Positions 1 through 9,084 of a DNA stretch of 64,000 bases are shown here, piece by piece. A model generated the notes under the pieces. That model was given only the letters and a program-made list of their open reading frames with translations, was not told the origin of the DNA and did not search any database. Each line of letters starts with the position of its first letter. Within the stretch, counting starts at the first letter, position 1. A program made the position numbers and the translations under genes. The stretch lies in the NCBI GenBank assembly GCA_009692585.1, contig SHYX01000002.1, forward strand, positions 136,457-200,456. Reading direction: 5' to 3'. The DNA comes from Myxococcales bacterium (GTDB lineage Bacteria > Myxococcota > UBA796 > SXON01).

Positions 1-1
1 G

Positions 2-1327
2 GACGACTGGAACGCACGCGCTCAGGCGGCGCCGCGCCCTGGCTTTTTGCGCGAAGTGCTCGACGCCGGGGCTCGTCACGGTGACGGTCCGGTGTGCGTC
101 CACCGCACGCCGCTCGTTCTGGACCAGGCGGACCTGCGGATGTGGCAACGCGTCCTGCCGCGTATGCACCGGATTCTGGGCCGTGTCCGCGCCGCTCTGC
201 TGGCCGACCTCGATCGGGGTCCCGAAGGCCTCGCCGCTCGCCTCGGCCTCCCGCCCGACGCGGTCGAGTGGGCATCGATCGACCCGGGCTTCGAAGGCGT
301 GGCCCCGCTGGCGCGCTTGGACGCCTACATCGTGGACGGCGTACCGCGCTTTTTGGAGCTCAACGCGGAATCGCCGGCGGGGATGGGGTACGCCTCGGCG
401 CTTGCTCCGCTGCTCCTCGGCGATCCCGGCGCCATCGGAGTTCCAGGGCTGTCCTTCCTCGACCCTATACCTCATGTGGTCGCGACAATTCGCGCACTCT
501 GGGCGCAGTGGGCAAGGTGGGCGCAATCGACCGCCTTCGACCCGGGGGGCGGTCGCATGCGCGACGATCGGCAGCGCTCCCGTCCGTCCATCGCCATCGT
601 CGACCGGCCCTCGGTGGCGACCGCCCCCGAGTTCGACCTGCTGGCGGCTGCGTTTCGGCGCCGCGGGCACCCGGCTGTGGTCGCCGCTCCGGAAGCGCTG
701 ACCTTCGACGGCGAGCGACTTCGGGCGGGGGAGTTCGTGATCGACGTGGTCTTCCGGCGGCTTCTGGTCAGCGACATCCGCCGCGATCTCCGTGCGGCGG
801 CTCCGTTGCTCACCGCCTATCGGGCGGGTCGCGTGTGCATGGTCAACTCGCTCCGGACGGTGCTGTTGCACGACAAGCGTATCTTTGCGCTCCTTCATGA
901 CCCCGCGTTCCCGCTGTCGGACGAAGACCGACGCTTCGTCGGCCGCCACATTCCGCTCACCCTGCGCCTGGACGACGCCGCGCGAGAGCGTGTCCGCACC
1001 GACCCCGCGCGTTGGGTGCTCAAACCCGCCGCCGGGCATGGCGGCCAGGGGGTCGTGCTCGGGTGGACGGTGTCGCGCGCCACGTGGGAGCGGGTCGTGG
1101 AGGCTACGCCCGATGCCATCGTGCAGGAGCGCGTGGTCGCGCCTCGCGGCCGATTCCTGGACGCACGCGACGGGGAGGTCCACGAACGAACGGTCGACCT
1201 GGGTCCCTTCCTGGCGCGCGGGCGGCTGGCCGGCTTCCTCTGCCGGGTGGCGGAAGGCGAACTCGCCAACGTCAGCGCGGGCGGCGCATCTCAGGTCCCG
1301 GTATTCTCTACGGTACGGAGGTGTTGA
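2..1327 (+). CDS. circularly permuted ATP-grasp-like protein, 5' truncated
   Basis: The reading frame is open to the left edge of the window, so the true start lies upstream; the first in-window start codon is TTG at 47. The visible protein of about 440 residues has an acidic FLELNAESPAGMGY segment near residue 105 and a WVLKPAAGHGGQGVV segment near residue 325. In circularly permuted ATP-grasp proteins such segments belong to the carboxylate and nucleotide sites, with the lysine and glycine-rich loop contacting ATP. The family ligates carboxylates to amines or similar nucleophiles. The substrate cannot be told from sequence. The stop TGA overlaps the ATG of the next gene (ATGA), so the two are probably cotranscribed. 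The family call is from motifs and is moderately sure. Confidence 0.6.
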   Translation, partial: DDWNARAQAAPRPGFLREVLDAGARHGDGPVCVHRTPLVLDQADLRMWQRVLPRMHRILGRVRAALLADLDRGPEGLAARLGLPPDAVEWASIDPGFEGVAPLARLDAYIVDGVPRFLELNAESPAGMGYASALAPLLLGDPGAIGVPGLSFLDPIPHVVATIRALWAQWARWAQSTAFDPGGGRMRDDRQRSRPSIAIVDRPSVATAPEFDLLAAAFRRRGHPAVVAAPEALTFDGERLRAGEFVIDVVFRRLLVSDIRRDLRAAAPLLTAYRAGRVCMVNSLRTVLLHDKRIFALLHDPAFPLSDEDRRFVGRHIPLTLRLDDAARERVRTDPARWVLKPAAGHGGQGVVLGWTVSRATWERVVEATPDAIVQERVVAPRGRFLDARDGEVHERTVDLGPFLARGRLAGFLCRVAEGELANVSAGGASQVPVFSTVRRC

Positions 1328-2247
1328 TGCTGGTCCTGATCGTGGTGGGTGCGGCGCTGGCGGACGCGCCCGTCTGGTGGACGGAGGAAGGCGTCATGCG
1401 CCGGTCGGCGACCTTCGGCAAGGCGCAGGCGCGGGACGCGGAGGCCTACGAATCGGTCGCCGCCGAACTCGCTCGCGCCCGCAAGGCGGTGGGTGACCTC
1501 GAATTGGGCAGCGCCCTTCTGGAGCCAGACGCCTCGCGGTCCGCGTACGCGGTGCGGCTGGACCGCGCCCTGAGCGGTCAGTTCCTGCGCTTGCAGAAAC
1601 ACGTGGACCTCCTCGGCGGAGACTACTCCCGGGTTTTCGGGGACGCCGTCGAACGCGTCATCTCGGTCGCTGCCCCGGGTCAGACCGTGACCCAGTGCAC
1701 GACCGTCTCACCGGTGCAGCGGATGCTCGGCACCGGCCCCAAGTGCCCCGGGCGGGACATCTCCGCCGTGGTCGGCGCCGCCCTCGACCGCGATCTCGCC
1801 CTGAAATCCAAGGTGGAGTCGATCCTTTCGGTCGAGTGGCCGACGATCGCGATCGTGGGGGAAGTGCAAGCTCCCCTCGCGCTCACCGGAACTGAACGCA
1901 GCGTGGACGTTGCGGCGCTGGGTCGGGCCTGGGCCGGCGACGCGCTGAGGGCGCTCGACGACGAGCGGGAGGCCGACCTGGAAGAACTCCAAGAGGAGTT
2001 GGACTCGGAGATCCCCGCCACCAAGGAGGCGGCGGTGAAAAAAGGGGCCGCGATCACCGAATCCTGGCGAGCGGCCGTCGGCGAGCTCGGCCGGAAGTGC
2101 TGGCCGGCGATCAAGAAGAGGTTGGAGAAGGCAGCGAAGACGGGCGGACCTGCTGGCGTCAGCCTGTGTGCGAATCCCGTTTCGCTCGGGGGCTGCGGGC
2201 TCCCGGACGCCACGACGGCGGTGCTCGCGGCGGTAGCCGGTTCTTAG
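1327..2247 (+). CDS. exported protein of unknown function
   Basis: This 306-residue protein begins with a short hydrophobic signal (MLVLIVVGAALADA) that looks cleavable after ADA. A GTG six bases upstream is an alternative start, but GGAGGTG at 1317-1323 is well placed for the ATG at 1327. The middle and C-terminal parts are charged and helical, with an acidic stretch around residues 215-240, and there are several cysteines (TQCTT, GPKCPG, RKCWP, SLCAN) that could form disulfides in the periplasm. I recognise no family. It overlaps the ATP-grasp gene by one base, so they may act together, but that is inference only. Confidence 0.65.
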   Translation: MLVLIVVGAALADAPVWWTEEGVMRRSATFGKAQARDAEAYESVAAELARARKAVGDLELGSALLEPDASRSAYAVRLDRALSGQFLRLQKHVDLLGGDYSRVFGDAVERVISVAAPGQTVTQCTTVSPVQRMLGTGPKCPGRDISAVVGAALDRDLALKSKVESILSVEWPTIAIVGEVQAPLALTGTERSVDVAALGRAWAGDALRALDDEREADLEELQEELDSEIPATKEAAVKKGAAITESWRAAVGELGRKCWPAIKKRLEKAAKTGGPAGVSLCANPVSLGGCGLPDATTAVLAAVAGS

Positions 2248-2317
2248 CCCTAACGCTTCGCGAACTCCTGACGTCGGCGCTCGGTTCGACGACATCTGTG
2301 TTAGCAGAGTGTGCCTC

Positions 2318-3301
2318 ATGTCGTCGATCCCCATCCTTCTCCTGCACTTGTCCGCCGGATGTTCGGAGGCCTACCCGGAGCCGCCGGACGCGCCGAGCGA
2401 TGACGGAGCGCTCGACACCGCCGCCGGGCACGCCGACACTGCCACGGACGATACTGCCCCGGTCGAGGATCCCGCCCCGAGCCCCTGCACCAGCTACGGC
2501 GACCCCGCCCAGACCGGCATCGTCGGGGACGTCGCCCTCGACGAACTGAGCGGGCTCGCAGTCTCCTGGAAGAACCCCGACGTCCTCTGGGTCATGGAGG
2601 ACCACGCCGGCGAAAACGCCGTCTACGGGCTCGACGCGGCCGGCAACACCCTCGCGCGCATCGAGCTGACCGCCGTGGTCAACAACGACTGGGAGGATCT
2701 CGCCGTGGGTCCCTGTGGGGACGACGTGTGTATCTTCGTGGGTGACATCGGAGACAACTCCCGCGATCGGGCGTGGCACGGGGTCTTGCGCTTTCCGGAG
2801 CCCCAACTCACCGGCGCTGGCGACGAAACGCTGAGCGTCACCCCCGAGGTGTTCCCCTACGTGTACCCGGACGGCGCGTGGGACAGCGAGTCGATGGCCA
2901 TCCTGCCCACGGGGATGCCGGTGCTCTTCTCCAAGGAGTACGACACCGCACAGTCCACGGCGTACAGCTTCGGCGCGCTCGACGCCTCGTCCACCGCCAC
3001 CCTAGATCGGCGGGGCCGTTTTGCCACCGGTGCCGAGGACGAAACGGGCAGTGCGGCAGCCACGAGCGCGGACCTGTGGCCGGACGGCACCCGTTTTGTG
3101 ATGCGCACCTACGGCCACGTCTGGGAGTACACCCTGACCCCGGGCGGGCTCGATGACCTCGCCAATGCCGCGCGGACGGAGCTGTCGACCGGCGAAGAGC
3201 GGCAGGGCGAGGCGGTGGGCTACGATCCGGGTCGGCCCGGCTTCGTCACCGTCTCGGAGGGACTCAATCCGCCGCTGTATCGGGTGGGTTGCGCAGAGTA
3301 G
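2318..3301 (+). CDS. lipoprotein, phytase-esterase-like or propeller fold
   Basis: The start at ATG 2318 gives a compact lipoprotein signal MSSIPILLLHLSAGC, with Cys15 as the lipid anchor; a GTG at 2309 is in frame but weaker. An Asp/Thr/Pro-rich linker of about 40 residues follows the cysteine. The rest has blade-like repeats such as ELSGLAVSWKNPDVLWVMEDH, NDWEDLAVGPC and FVGDIGDNSRDR. These recall SdiA-regulated or esterase-like phytase beta-propellers, where DLAV and GDIGDN strands recur. It is probably on the outside of the outer membrane or in the periplasm. The enzymatic activity is unknown. The gene ends three bases before a hairpin repeat that may terminate transcription. Confidence 0.65.
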   Translation: MSSIPILLLHLSAGCSEAYPEPPDAPSDDGALDTAAGHADTATDDTAPVEDPAPSPCTSYGDPAQTGIVGDVALDELSGLAVSWKNPDVLWVMEDHAGENAVYGLDAAGNTLARIELTAVVNNDWEDLAVGPCGDDVCIFVGDIGDNSRDRAWHGVLRFPEPQLTGAGDETLSVTPEVFPYVYPDGAWDSESMAILPTGMPVLFSKEYDTAQSTAYSFGALDASSTATLDRRGRFATGAEDETGSAAATSADLWPDGTRFVMRTYGHVWEYTLTPGGLDDLANAARTELSTGEERQGEAVGYDPGRPGFVTVSEGLNPPLYRVGCAE

Positions 3302-3303
3302 TT

Positions 3304-3372
3304 CCCCATGCCGCCGCGCGCGTCGGCTCCCCGAGCCGTGAACCGTCTCGGGCGGCATGGGGGACTGCCTGT
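3304..3372. repeat. nested inverted repeat, dispersed family module 1 (copy A)
   Basis: An outer inverted repeat CCCCATGCCGCC (3304-3315) pairs with GGCGGCATGGGG (3351-3362). Inside it an inner hairpin CGGCTC/GAGCCG (3324-3329 with 3333-3338) has a CCC loop. Related copies lie near 53031-53118 and 58277-58369. This one sits between two convergent genes, so it could also terminate both transcripts, although no T-run follows. The spacer between the genes (3302-3383) holds nothing else that I can see. Confidence 0.7.
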
Positions 3373-3383
3373 TGCATAAAACG

Positions 3384-5120
3384 CTACTTCCGCAGCTCCA
3401 GCCTCACCCCGAAGTCCGGCAGCGCTCGGTCGGGCGCGAACGCCGCTGACAGCAGGAGCGCCGAACAACCGTCGTCGTAGCCGAGCCGGGCGACGCCGCT
3501 CGGGGCGTCATCGGCAAGCAGACCGCGGCTGGCCCCCCCCCCGACGACGATCCGCTTGACGTGCAGGCTGGCATCGGCCCAGGCCACGGCGGTGTCGGCT
3601 GAGAAGAGGACGCCGGCGTCCACCTCGACCGCGCCGTGGGTGCGGATGGCGAGGAGTTGTCGGGTCGGCGCCAGCTCGGCGCGGGCGACGACGTCGGCGC
3701 CCGCCGCCTGCACGCTCGCCAGGGGCGTCCACGCGCCGTCCCAGACCACGGCGGCCTCGCCGGTCAGGACCGTGCCGTCGAGGGCGGTCTCGGCCCGCAC
3801 GCTCGGTCCCAGTCCCGGCAATTCGCCGAAGGGCAGGGCCGCCCCGCGGTCCGCGGCGCGCACCCCCGCGAAGAACTGCCATCGGCGATCCCCTGCCTCG
3901 ACCCACACCGGCACCTCCGCCCGTGCCGACAGGGCCTCCGTGAACGTGACACCAGCGAGCTCATCGAGGGGACCGTCCACCGCGACGAGTGCGCGTCCCC
4001 CCAGATGCAGCACCGGCCAGGTGTGCGCCGCCCTCGCCTCGGCCGCGAGTTGGCCCACCGCGGTGGCGGAGGCCGCGTCCCACGCCGGGGACACCGTTCC
4101 GCGCAGCCCGACGGCGGCGCTCGGCGCCAGCAGCCAACCATCGCCGCGCAGCTCCGGTCGCACCCGCAGCTGCGCCAGGGTGCCGACGCTGCCGTCGTCC
4201 GGGAGCTGCCCCAGCAGGCGCAGGGGCCCCGCGGACAGGAGCAGCCTCGATTGCCGCCAGGCGACACCCCGATCGACGAAGGATGGGCCGTAGTCTCCGG
4301 CGTAGGCGGCATCGCTCTGCACGGTGAGGTCCCATGCCGCACGGGTCTCCCCTCTGGCCGCGAACCCTGCTCGGGATGATGCGGCACCGCGTGCGGAGGA
4401 CGTCGACGCGTCCCAACCCCCGACGCCCTCGAACCACACCGGGCCGGTCATGGCCAGCTCGCCGCGGAATCCGCGGTCCTCTCGCCAGGCCGGGCCGAAG
4501 GTGAAGAACTCGGACTCCACGCCTACTCGCGCGCGCCAGCGGGCGTTCCAGCCATCCGCGCCGTAGCCCAACTCGGGGAAGAGCGGCCTGAATCGACGCG
4601 GGTCCAACGGCTCGCGCCACCAGGGCACGGGCAGGATCGGCACGTCGAAGAGGCGGACGCTCCCGTCCCGGACGATGGCCACCTCGGCGCCCAGCACCTC
4701 GATTTCGCGGGCGTGAAAGCTGAGCGCCGGGCGCTCCCCGTCGGGGCACCGGCACGGGGTCAAGCGTGCGTCGGACGCCAGGAGGTTTCCTGTCGCATCG
4801 GCGGTCAGCTGCGCTGCGTCCACCGTGATTTCGCCTGCCTCTACGTGAGCGGAAGTCAGGATGCCCGATCGGGCCCGCAACCGGACCTCGGCCGTCGCGA
4901 AGGTGATCGAGCCGCTCGGGCGCTCCCAGACCCCGTCTTCCACGGTGAGCAGCTCGGCCGTGCCGGTCGCGCTTCGGGCGCGCAGCAGGTCGGTCCCTAC
5001 CTCTACGATCACGTTGCCGTCGGCCTCGAAGCGGCCGGCGAGCCAGCTGAGGCGGTCGGCGCGGACCGTCACCCGCCCCACGTCGACGGGCGCAGGATCG
5101 GCCGCCTCCGCTGCGGTCAC
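3384..5120 (-). CDS. LptD/OstA-like outer-membrane assembly protein
   Basis: The 578-residue protein starts with an OstA/LptA-like beta domain (about residues 10-150: DGNVIVEVG, LRARSATGTAELL, SFHAREIEVLG). A long region rich in short amphipathic strands follows, as expected for an LptD-type barrel that inserts lipopolysaccharide in the outer membrane. It is shorter than typical LptD (about 750-800). The GTG start at 5120 overlaps the folC stop (GTGA). No signal peptide is visible there or upstream in frame, which is odd for an outer-membrane protein. A C10 tract at 3533-3542 (G10 on the coding strand) lies near the 3' end. It could be an LptD paralogue or a related translocon protein. Confidence 0.6.
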   Translation of the reverse strand: MTAAEAADPAPVDVGRVTVRADRLSWLAGRFEADGNVIVEVGTDLLRARSATGTAELLTVEDGVWERPSGSITFATAEVRLRARSGILTSAHVEAGEITVDAAQLTADATGNLLASDARLTPCRCPDGERPALSFHAREIEVLGAEVAIVRDGSVRLFDVPILPVPWWREPLDPRRFRPLFPELGYGADGWNARWRARVGVESEFFTFGPAWREDRGFRGELAMTGPVWFEGVGGWDASTSSARGAASSRAGFAARGETRAAWDLTVQSDAAYAGDYGPSFVDRGVAWRQSRLLLSAGPLRLLGQLPDDGSVGTLAQLRVRPELRGDGWLLAPSAAVGLRGTVSPAWDAASATAVGQLAAEARAAHTWPVLHLGGRALVAVDGPLDELAGVTFTEALSARAEVPVWVEAGDRRWQFFAGVRAADRGAALPFGELPGLGPSVRAETALDGTVLTGEAAVVWDGAWTPLASVQAAGADVVARAELAPTRQLLAIRTHGAVEVDAGVLFSADTAVAWADASLHVKRIVVGGGASRGLLADDAPSGVARLGYDDGCSALLLSAAFAPDRALPDFGVRLELRK

Positions 5121-6379
5121 GCCGGCGCGGCCCCGACAAGGTCTCGCAGCTCTCCGACCAGGTACAGCGAGCCGGCGACGACGACGAGGTCCCCATCGCG
5201 CCGCGCGGCCGCGAGCGCTTCGGCCAGCGCCCCGGCCGCAATGACCGGGACCGAGAGGCCCTCGCACTGGCCCGCGACGTCGGCGGGGTTGCGCGCGTTG
5301 GCGTGGCTGCCCGCCGTGGTGAAGATGCGGTCGACGACCGGCGCCAGCGTGGTCGCGACGCCACGGATGTCCTTGTCCGTCCCGCCGCCGAGCACGAGGG
5401 TGCGGCGCCGGTCCCGCGGCAGCCGGGCCAGGAAGTTGGCCAGCGTCGTCGCGCCGTCCGGATTGTGGGCGCCGTCGGCCAGCAGGTCGGGCGCCAGCCA
5501 CTCGAGGCGACCCGGATGGCGCGCCGCCGCGAGCCCCTGCCGGATCGCGCCGGGCGAAACCTCGAGGCCGGCGACTTCCAGCACCCGCAGGGCCACCCCG
5601 GCGTTGACGACCTGGTGATCGCCCGCGAGGCCGAGCGCGAGGCCGTCGAGCGTGCTTGCCCCGGCGTACCGGAAGCTGCTGCCGTCGCCGAAGGCTTCAA
5701 AGTCGTGGCCCCAGACGTGGAGCGGCGAGGACCGCTCGGCGGCGACGGCGCGGACGATGGCCAGCGCCTCGGCGGGCAGGGGCCCGACCACCATCGGGAC
5801 GCCCGCTTTGATGATGCCGGCCTTCTCACCGGCGATCGACGCGATGTCCCAGCCGAGCTCGGCGGTGTGATCGAGCCCGATGCTGACGATGGCGGTCGCC
5901 CGAGGGCTCACGACGTTGGTCGCGTCGAGGCGTCCGCCCATGCCGACCTCGAGGACGGCCACGTCCACGCCTGCCCGTGCGAAAGCCTCGAAGGCACAGG
6001 CGACGGTGAACTCGAAGTAGGTGAGCGGGTAGGGCTCGTCGCTCGGCAACGTCTGTCGTGCCCAGGCCAGCCGCGCCGCGTCCACTTCGGTGATCACCGC
6101 GGCCAACTCGTCATCGGACAGCGGCGTTCCGTCGATCCGGATGCGCTCGTTGACCATCTGAAGATGGGGCGAGGTGTGTACGCCGACCCGCTGCCCGTTC
6201 GCCTGGAGGACGGCGCCCAGCAGGCGGCACGCGCTCCCCTTTCCGTTGGTGCCGCCGACGTGGAGCACCGGGTAACGCCCCTCCGGATGGTCGAGGCTCC
6301 CCAGGAAGTCGCGCATCCGGGCCAGCCCGAGTCGTACACCTGCGCCGGCAAGGCGGTCGAGCGCGGGATGAGAGATCAT
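5117..6379 (-). CDS. folC: bifunctional dihydrofolate/folylpolyglutamate synthase FolC
   Basis: FolC adds glutamate to dihydropteroate and to reduced folates, using ATP, in the cytoplasm. The P-loop GGTNGKGS lies at residues 42-49. HTSPHLQMVNERIRIDG is the conserved substrate loop, VLEVGMGGRLDATN is a Mur-ligase-type motif, and DGAHNPDG is in the C-terminal domain. At 420 residues it has the normal family length. The ATG at 6379 overlaps the accD stop (ATGA), and the stop overlaps the start of the lptD-like gene. The accD-folC order is common in proteobacteria, which supports the call. Confidence 0.95.
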   Translation of the reverse strand: MISHPALDRLAGAGVRLGLARMRDFLGSLDHPEGRYPVLHVGGTNGKGSACRLLGAVLQANGQRVGVHTSPHLQMVNERIRIDGTPLSDDELAAVITEVDAARLAWARQTLPSDEPYPLTYFEFTVACAFEAFARAGVDVAVLEVGMGGRLDATNVVSPRATAIVSIGLDHTAELGWDIASIAGEKAGIIKAGVPMVVGPLPAEALAIVRAVAAERSSPLHVWGHDFEAFGDGSSFRYAGASTLDGLALGLAGDHQVVNAGVALRVLEVAGLEVSPGAIRQGLAAARHPGRLEWLAPDLLADGAHNPDGATTLANFLARLPRDRRRTLVLGGGTDKDIRGVATTLAPVVDRIFTTAGSHANARNPADVAGQCEGLSVPVIAAGALAEALAAARRDGDLVVVAGSLYLVGELRDLVGAAPA

Positions 6380-7248
6380 TGCCGGGGGCTGAGGTGTCGG
6401 CAGAGCCGGGCCAGCGTGTCCTTCAGCTCAGAGCGGGGGACAATCAGGTCCACCATCCCATGCTCCAGCAGATACTCGCTGGTCTGAAACCCGTCTGGCA
6501 GCTCCTGCCCGATGGTCTCCCGGATGACCCGTGGCCCGGCGAAGCCCACCAGCGCGTGTGGTTCCGCGATGATGACGTCGCCGAGCATCGCGAAGCTGGC
6601 GGCGACGCCACCGGTCGTGGGGTCGGCCAGGACCGAGATGTACGGCATGCGGGCAACGTCCCGGAGGCGGGAGAGCGCCGCGCACGTCCTTGCCATCTGC
6701 ATCAGCGACAGGAGCCCTTCCTGCATCCGCGCTCCGCCGGACGCCGAAATGACGATGGCTGGACGGCGGAGCAGCGTCGCCCGCTCAAACTGCCTGGTGA
6801 CCAGTTCGCCCACCACCGAGCCCATACTGCCGCCCATGAAGCGGAAGTTGAAGGTGCCGATCTCCACCTCAACTCCGTGAATCGCGGCGGAGCCGGCCAC
6901 GTAGGCATCCAGCTCGCCGAGGTTCCGTTGGGTGGCGCCCAGGCGCGCCGCGTAGGACTGGCCGTCCGAGAAACCCAGCGCGTCGACCGGCGCGACGTAT
7001 CGGTCGTGGCGGACGAAGCTGCCCTCGTCGCAAAGGGCGTGGAGCCGGGCCAGACTGTCCCACCGGTGATGGTGGCCGCAGTGCGGGCAGACGCCCATGA
7101 CGTCGGCCAGAGCGGCCCGGAAGAGAATCTGGTCGCACCCCGGACAGCGCGCCCACAGGTCTTTCTTCGCGGGCTGCGACCGAGGTTCGGTCTGCAGCGG
7201 CGCTGGCGACTGCTCGAACCAGCGTGGGGATGAGGGGTCCTGCGGCAT
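6376..7248 (-). CDS. accD: acetyl-CoA carboxylase carboxyltransferase subunit beta
   Basis: AccD pairs with AccA to move the carboxyl group from biotin carrier protein to acetyl-CoA, making malonyl-CoA for fatty-acid synthesis. A zinc finger is present with Cys35, Cys38, Cys54 and Cys57 (CPGC and CPHC). It is followed by the crotonase-fold carboxyltransferase core, including SGGARMQEG and PTTGGVAASFA. The 290-residue length is normal. The gene sits 17 bases after the serine hydrolase gene and overlaps folC, within a minus-strand operon running from ldcA to the lptD-like gene. Confidence 0.97.
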   Translation of the reverse strand: MPQDPSSPRWFEQSPAPLQTEPRSQPAKKDLWARCPGCDQILFRAALADVMGVCPHCGHHHRWDSLARLHALCDEGSFVRHDRYVAPVDALGFSDGQSYAARLGATQRNLGELDAYVAGSAAIHGVEVEIGTFNFRFMGGSMGSVVGELVTRQFERATLLRRPAIVISASGGARMQEGLLSLMQMARTCAALSRLRDVARMPYISVLADPTTGGVAASFAMLGDVIIAEPHALVGFAGPRVIRETIGQELPDGFQTSEYLLEHGMVDLIVPRSELKDTLARLCRHLSPRQ

Positions 7249-7265
7249 CGCGCGGGCTTAAGCGG

Positions 7266-8174
7266 CTAGGGCGCCGCCAGCCACGCGGCCTGGTGCCACG
7301 CGTGCCGCAGCGCGCGGATGCGCGCGGGATCGCGCCCGAACGCGACCCGATTGGTGAGCAGGACCGCGACGATTCTGCGCTCGGCCGACACCCACAGGCT
7401 CGTCCCGGTGAAGCCGGTGTGGCCGACCGCGTCGGCCGGCGGGGCCGGGCCGGCGCTGGATTCGCTGCCCGAGGGCGTGTCCCAGCCGAGGGCGTGGCTG
7501 CCGAGCCCGCGTTCGGTGAAGGCGCGGGAGGCGAGGGGCACCTCTCCCGCCAACCAACGCCAGGCCACGGCCGCCACCGAAGCGGCGTCGCCGAAGAGTC
7601 CGGCGTGCGCGGCCACACCGCCCATGGCGCGGGCGTTGTCGTCGTGGACCACGCCCTGCAGTCCACCCTCGGTCGCCACGGCGTCCGGGTGACCCCAGCT
7701 GAGCCGCCGCGCCGCATCGGGCGCCAGCTGGCGAAACGCGTGCTCGAGCGGCGCGCCGGCTTCGGCCTCGATGGCTGCGCCGAGCGACAGAAATCCGAGG
7801 TCGGTGTAGGCATGGGCGGTCCCCGGCGCGGAGACCAGAGGCTCCGAAAGGGCGGCGCGAACGATGTCCTCGCCGGTGCCTGCCCGCCAGAGCTCTTTCC
7901 ACCACAACGCGCCGGCGCAGTGTTGCAGCAACAGCCGCGTGGTGATGCCGGGCTGCCACAACCGATGTGGACCGTCCAGAGGCAGCCGGCCAGCCTGGAC
8001 CAGGCGGAGCGCCAGCTCGGTGGTGCACAACACCTTGGTCAACGAGGCGAGGTCGTACACCCGCTCCGGGGTTCTCGCGTAGGCCACCTTGCCGTCGACC
8101 ATCACGCAGGCGGACAGCGAGGGCGCAACCACTCCGGTCGCATCCTCCAGCAGGCGGTCCAGGTCCGAGGTCAG
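7266..8174 (-). CDS. serine hydrolase of the beta-lactamase/PBP-like fold
   Basis: A beta-lactamase-family protein with S-x-x-K at SLTK (Ser44-Lys47 from the start chosen here), a YTD motif in the place of YxN, and a C-terminal HTG motif (VGHTGFTGTSL). These are the three active-site motifs of class C/PBP-like esterases, D-aminopeptidases and transpeptidases. No signal peptide is seen, so it may act in the cytoplasm. The start is uncertain: the only start-like codon before the conserved region in this frame is CTG at 8174, overlapping the ldcA stop; a GTG 14 codons further in would give a shorter N-terminus. Next to ldcA, a role in murein-peptide recycling is plausible but inferred. Confidence 0.75.
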   Translation of the reverse strand: MTSDLDRLLEDATGVVAPSLSACVMVDGKVAYARTPERVYDLASLTKVLCTTELALRLVQAGRLPLDGPHRLWQPGITTRLLLQHCAGALWWKELWRAGTGEDIVRAALSEPLVSAPGTAHAYTDLGFLSLGAAIEAEAGAPLEHAFRQLAPDAARRLSWGHPDAVATEGGLQGVVHDDNARAMGGVAAHAGLFGDAASVAAVAWRWLAGEVPLASRAFTERGLGSHALGWDTPSGSESSAGPAPPADAVGHTGFTGTSLWVSAERRIVAVLLTNRVAFGRDPARIRALRHAWHQAAWLAAP

Positions 8175-9037
8175 GCTCGCACCGCGTCGACCCGGAGCCG
8201 CTCGCCGCTGATGCGCGCCCGTCCGCCGAGTGGGAGCGCCAGATTGGTGCGTCCGTGCCCGAACGGCAGGCCCTCCAGAATCGGGACCCCGGCGGGGCCG
8301 AGCACGTCGCGCACCACGTCCGCCACCGTCCACTCCGCACCAGCCGGGAGGTGCGCCTCCAGGAACTCGCCCAGAACGAAGCCGAGCGCCCCGTCAAATG
8401 CACCACTATCGCGACATTGGACCAGCAGGCGATCGAGCCGGTAGGGGGCCTCGCCCACGTCTTCCAGCATCACGATCGCCCCCCTGGCATCGAGTTGGTG
8501 CCGGGTGCCGCAGGCCGCCGCGATCACGCAGAGGTTGCCTCCGCACATCCGCCCGTCGGCCCGGCCTTCCACGAGCGGCCGCCCGACGAAGAGGGACTCG
8601 CCGCCCGACGCCAGCAGTACGCGCAAATGGGTTTGCGACGCCTCGTCGTTGTGGGCGGCGAGCGCGTGGAGCACCGGGGCGTGGACGGCCGGGCGGCCTT
8701 TCCGCGCCAACGGATTGAGCAACGCGGTTCCGTCGGAGAAGCCGATGAAGGGAACCGGCGCGAGGCGCTTGACCTTCAGGAGCGGTAGCAGTCGCGACAG
8801 GCCATAGCCTCCGCGGGCCATCCACACCGCATCCCATCGTCCGGAGAACGCCTCCAACAAGTCCGAGAGCCGCGCCGCATCGGTCCCGGCGAGGTAACGA
8901 TGCCGGTCGTGGGCGGCTCCCAGCAGGGTCGGGACGTAGCCCCACGAGCGCACCAGCTCCAGCCCCTGGTCCAGGCGCCCGGGATCGGAGATCCCTGAGG
9001 GAGAGACCACCGCGATTCGGGCTCCGGGAGCAAGCAT
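8171..9037 (-). CDS. ldcA: LD-carboxypeptidase, peptidase family S66
   Basis: LdcA removes the terminal D-alanine from muropeptide tetrapeptides during cytoplasmic murein recycling. The family Ser-Glu-His triad is visible: Ser101 in GFSDGTAL, Glu192 in LEDVGE and His261 in PFGHGRTN. The ARGGYGLSRLLP segment is also typical. The 288-residue length matches cytoplasmic LdcA, and there is no signal peptide. It is the first gene of the minus-strand operon that continues to accD and folC, and it is divergent from the lipoprotein gene at 9085. The upstream spacer contains GATAAGC (plus-strand 9044-9050), which may be part of the promoter. Confidence 0.9.
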   Translation of the reverse strand: MLAPGARIAVVSPSGISDPGRLDQGLELVRSWGYVPTLLGAAHDRHRYLAGTDAARLSDLLEAFSGRWDAVWMARGGYGLSRLLPLLKVKRLAPVPFIGFSDGTALLNPLARKGRPAVHAPVLHALAAHNDEASQTHLRVLLASGGESLFVGRPLVEGRADGRMCGGNLCVIAAACGTRHQLDARGAIVMLEDVGEAPYRLDRLLVQCRDSGAFDGALGFVLGEFLEAHLPAGAEWTVADVVRDVLGPAGVPILEGLPFGHGRTNLALPLGGRARISGERLRVDAVRA

Positions 9038-9084
9038 TCGCCGGCTTATCGCCGAGCGCTGCCCGCTGCGCTACGGTTCTGGCC

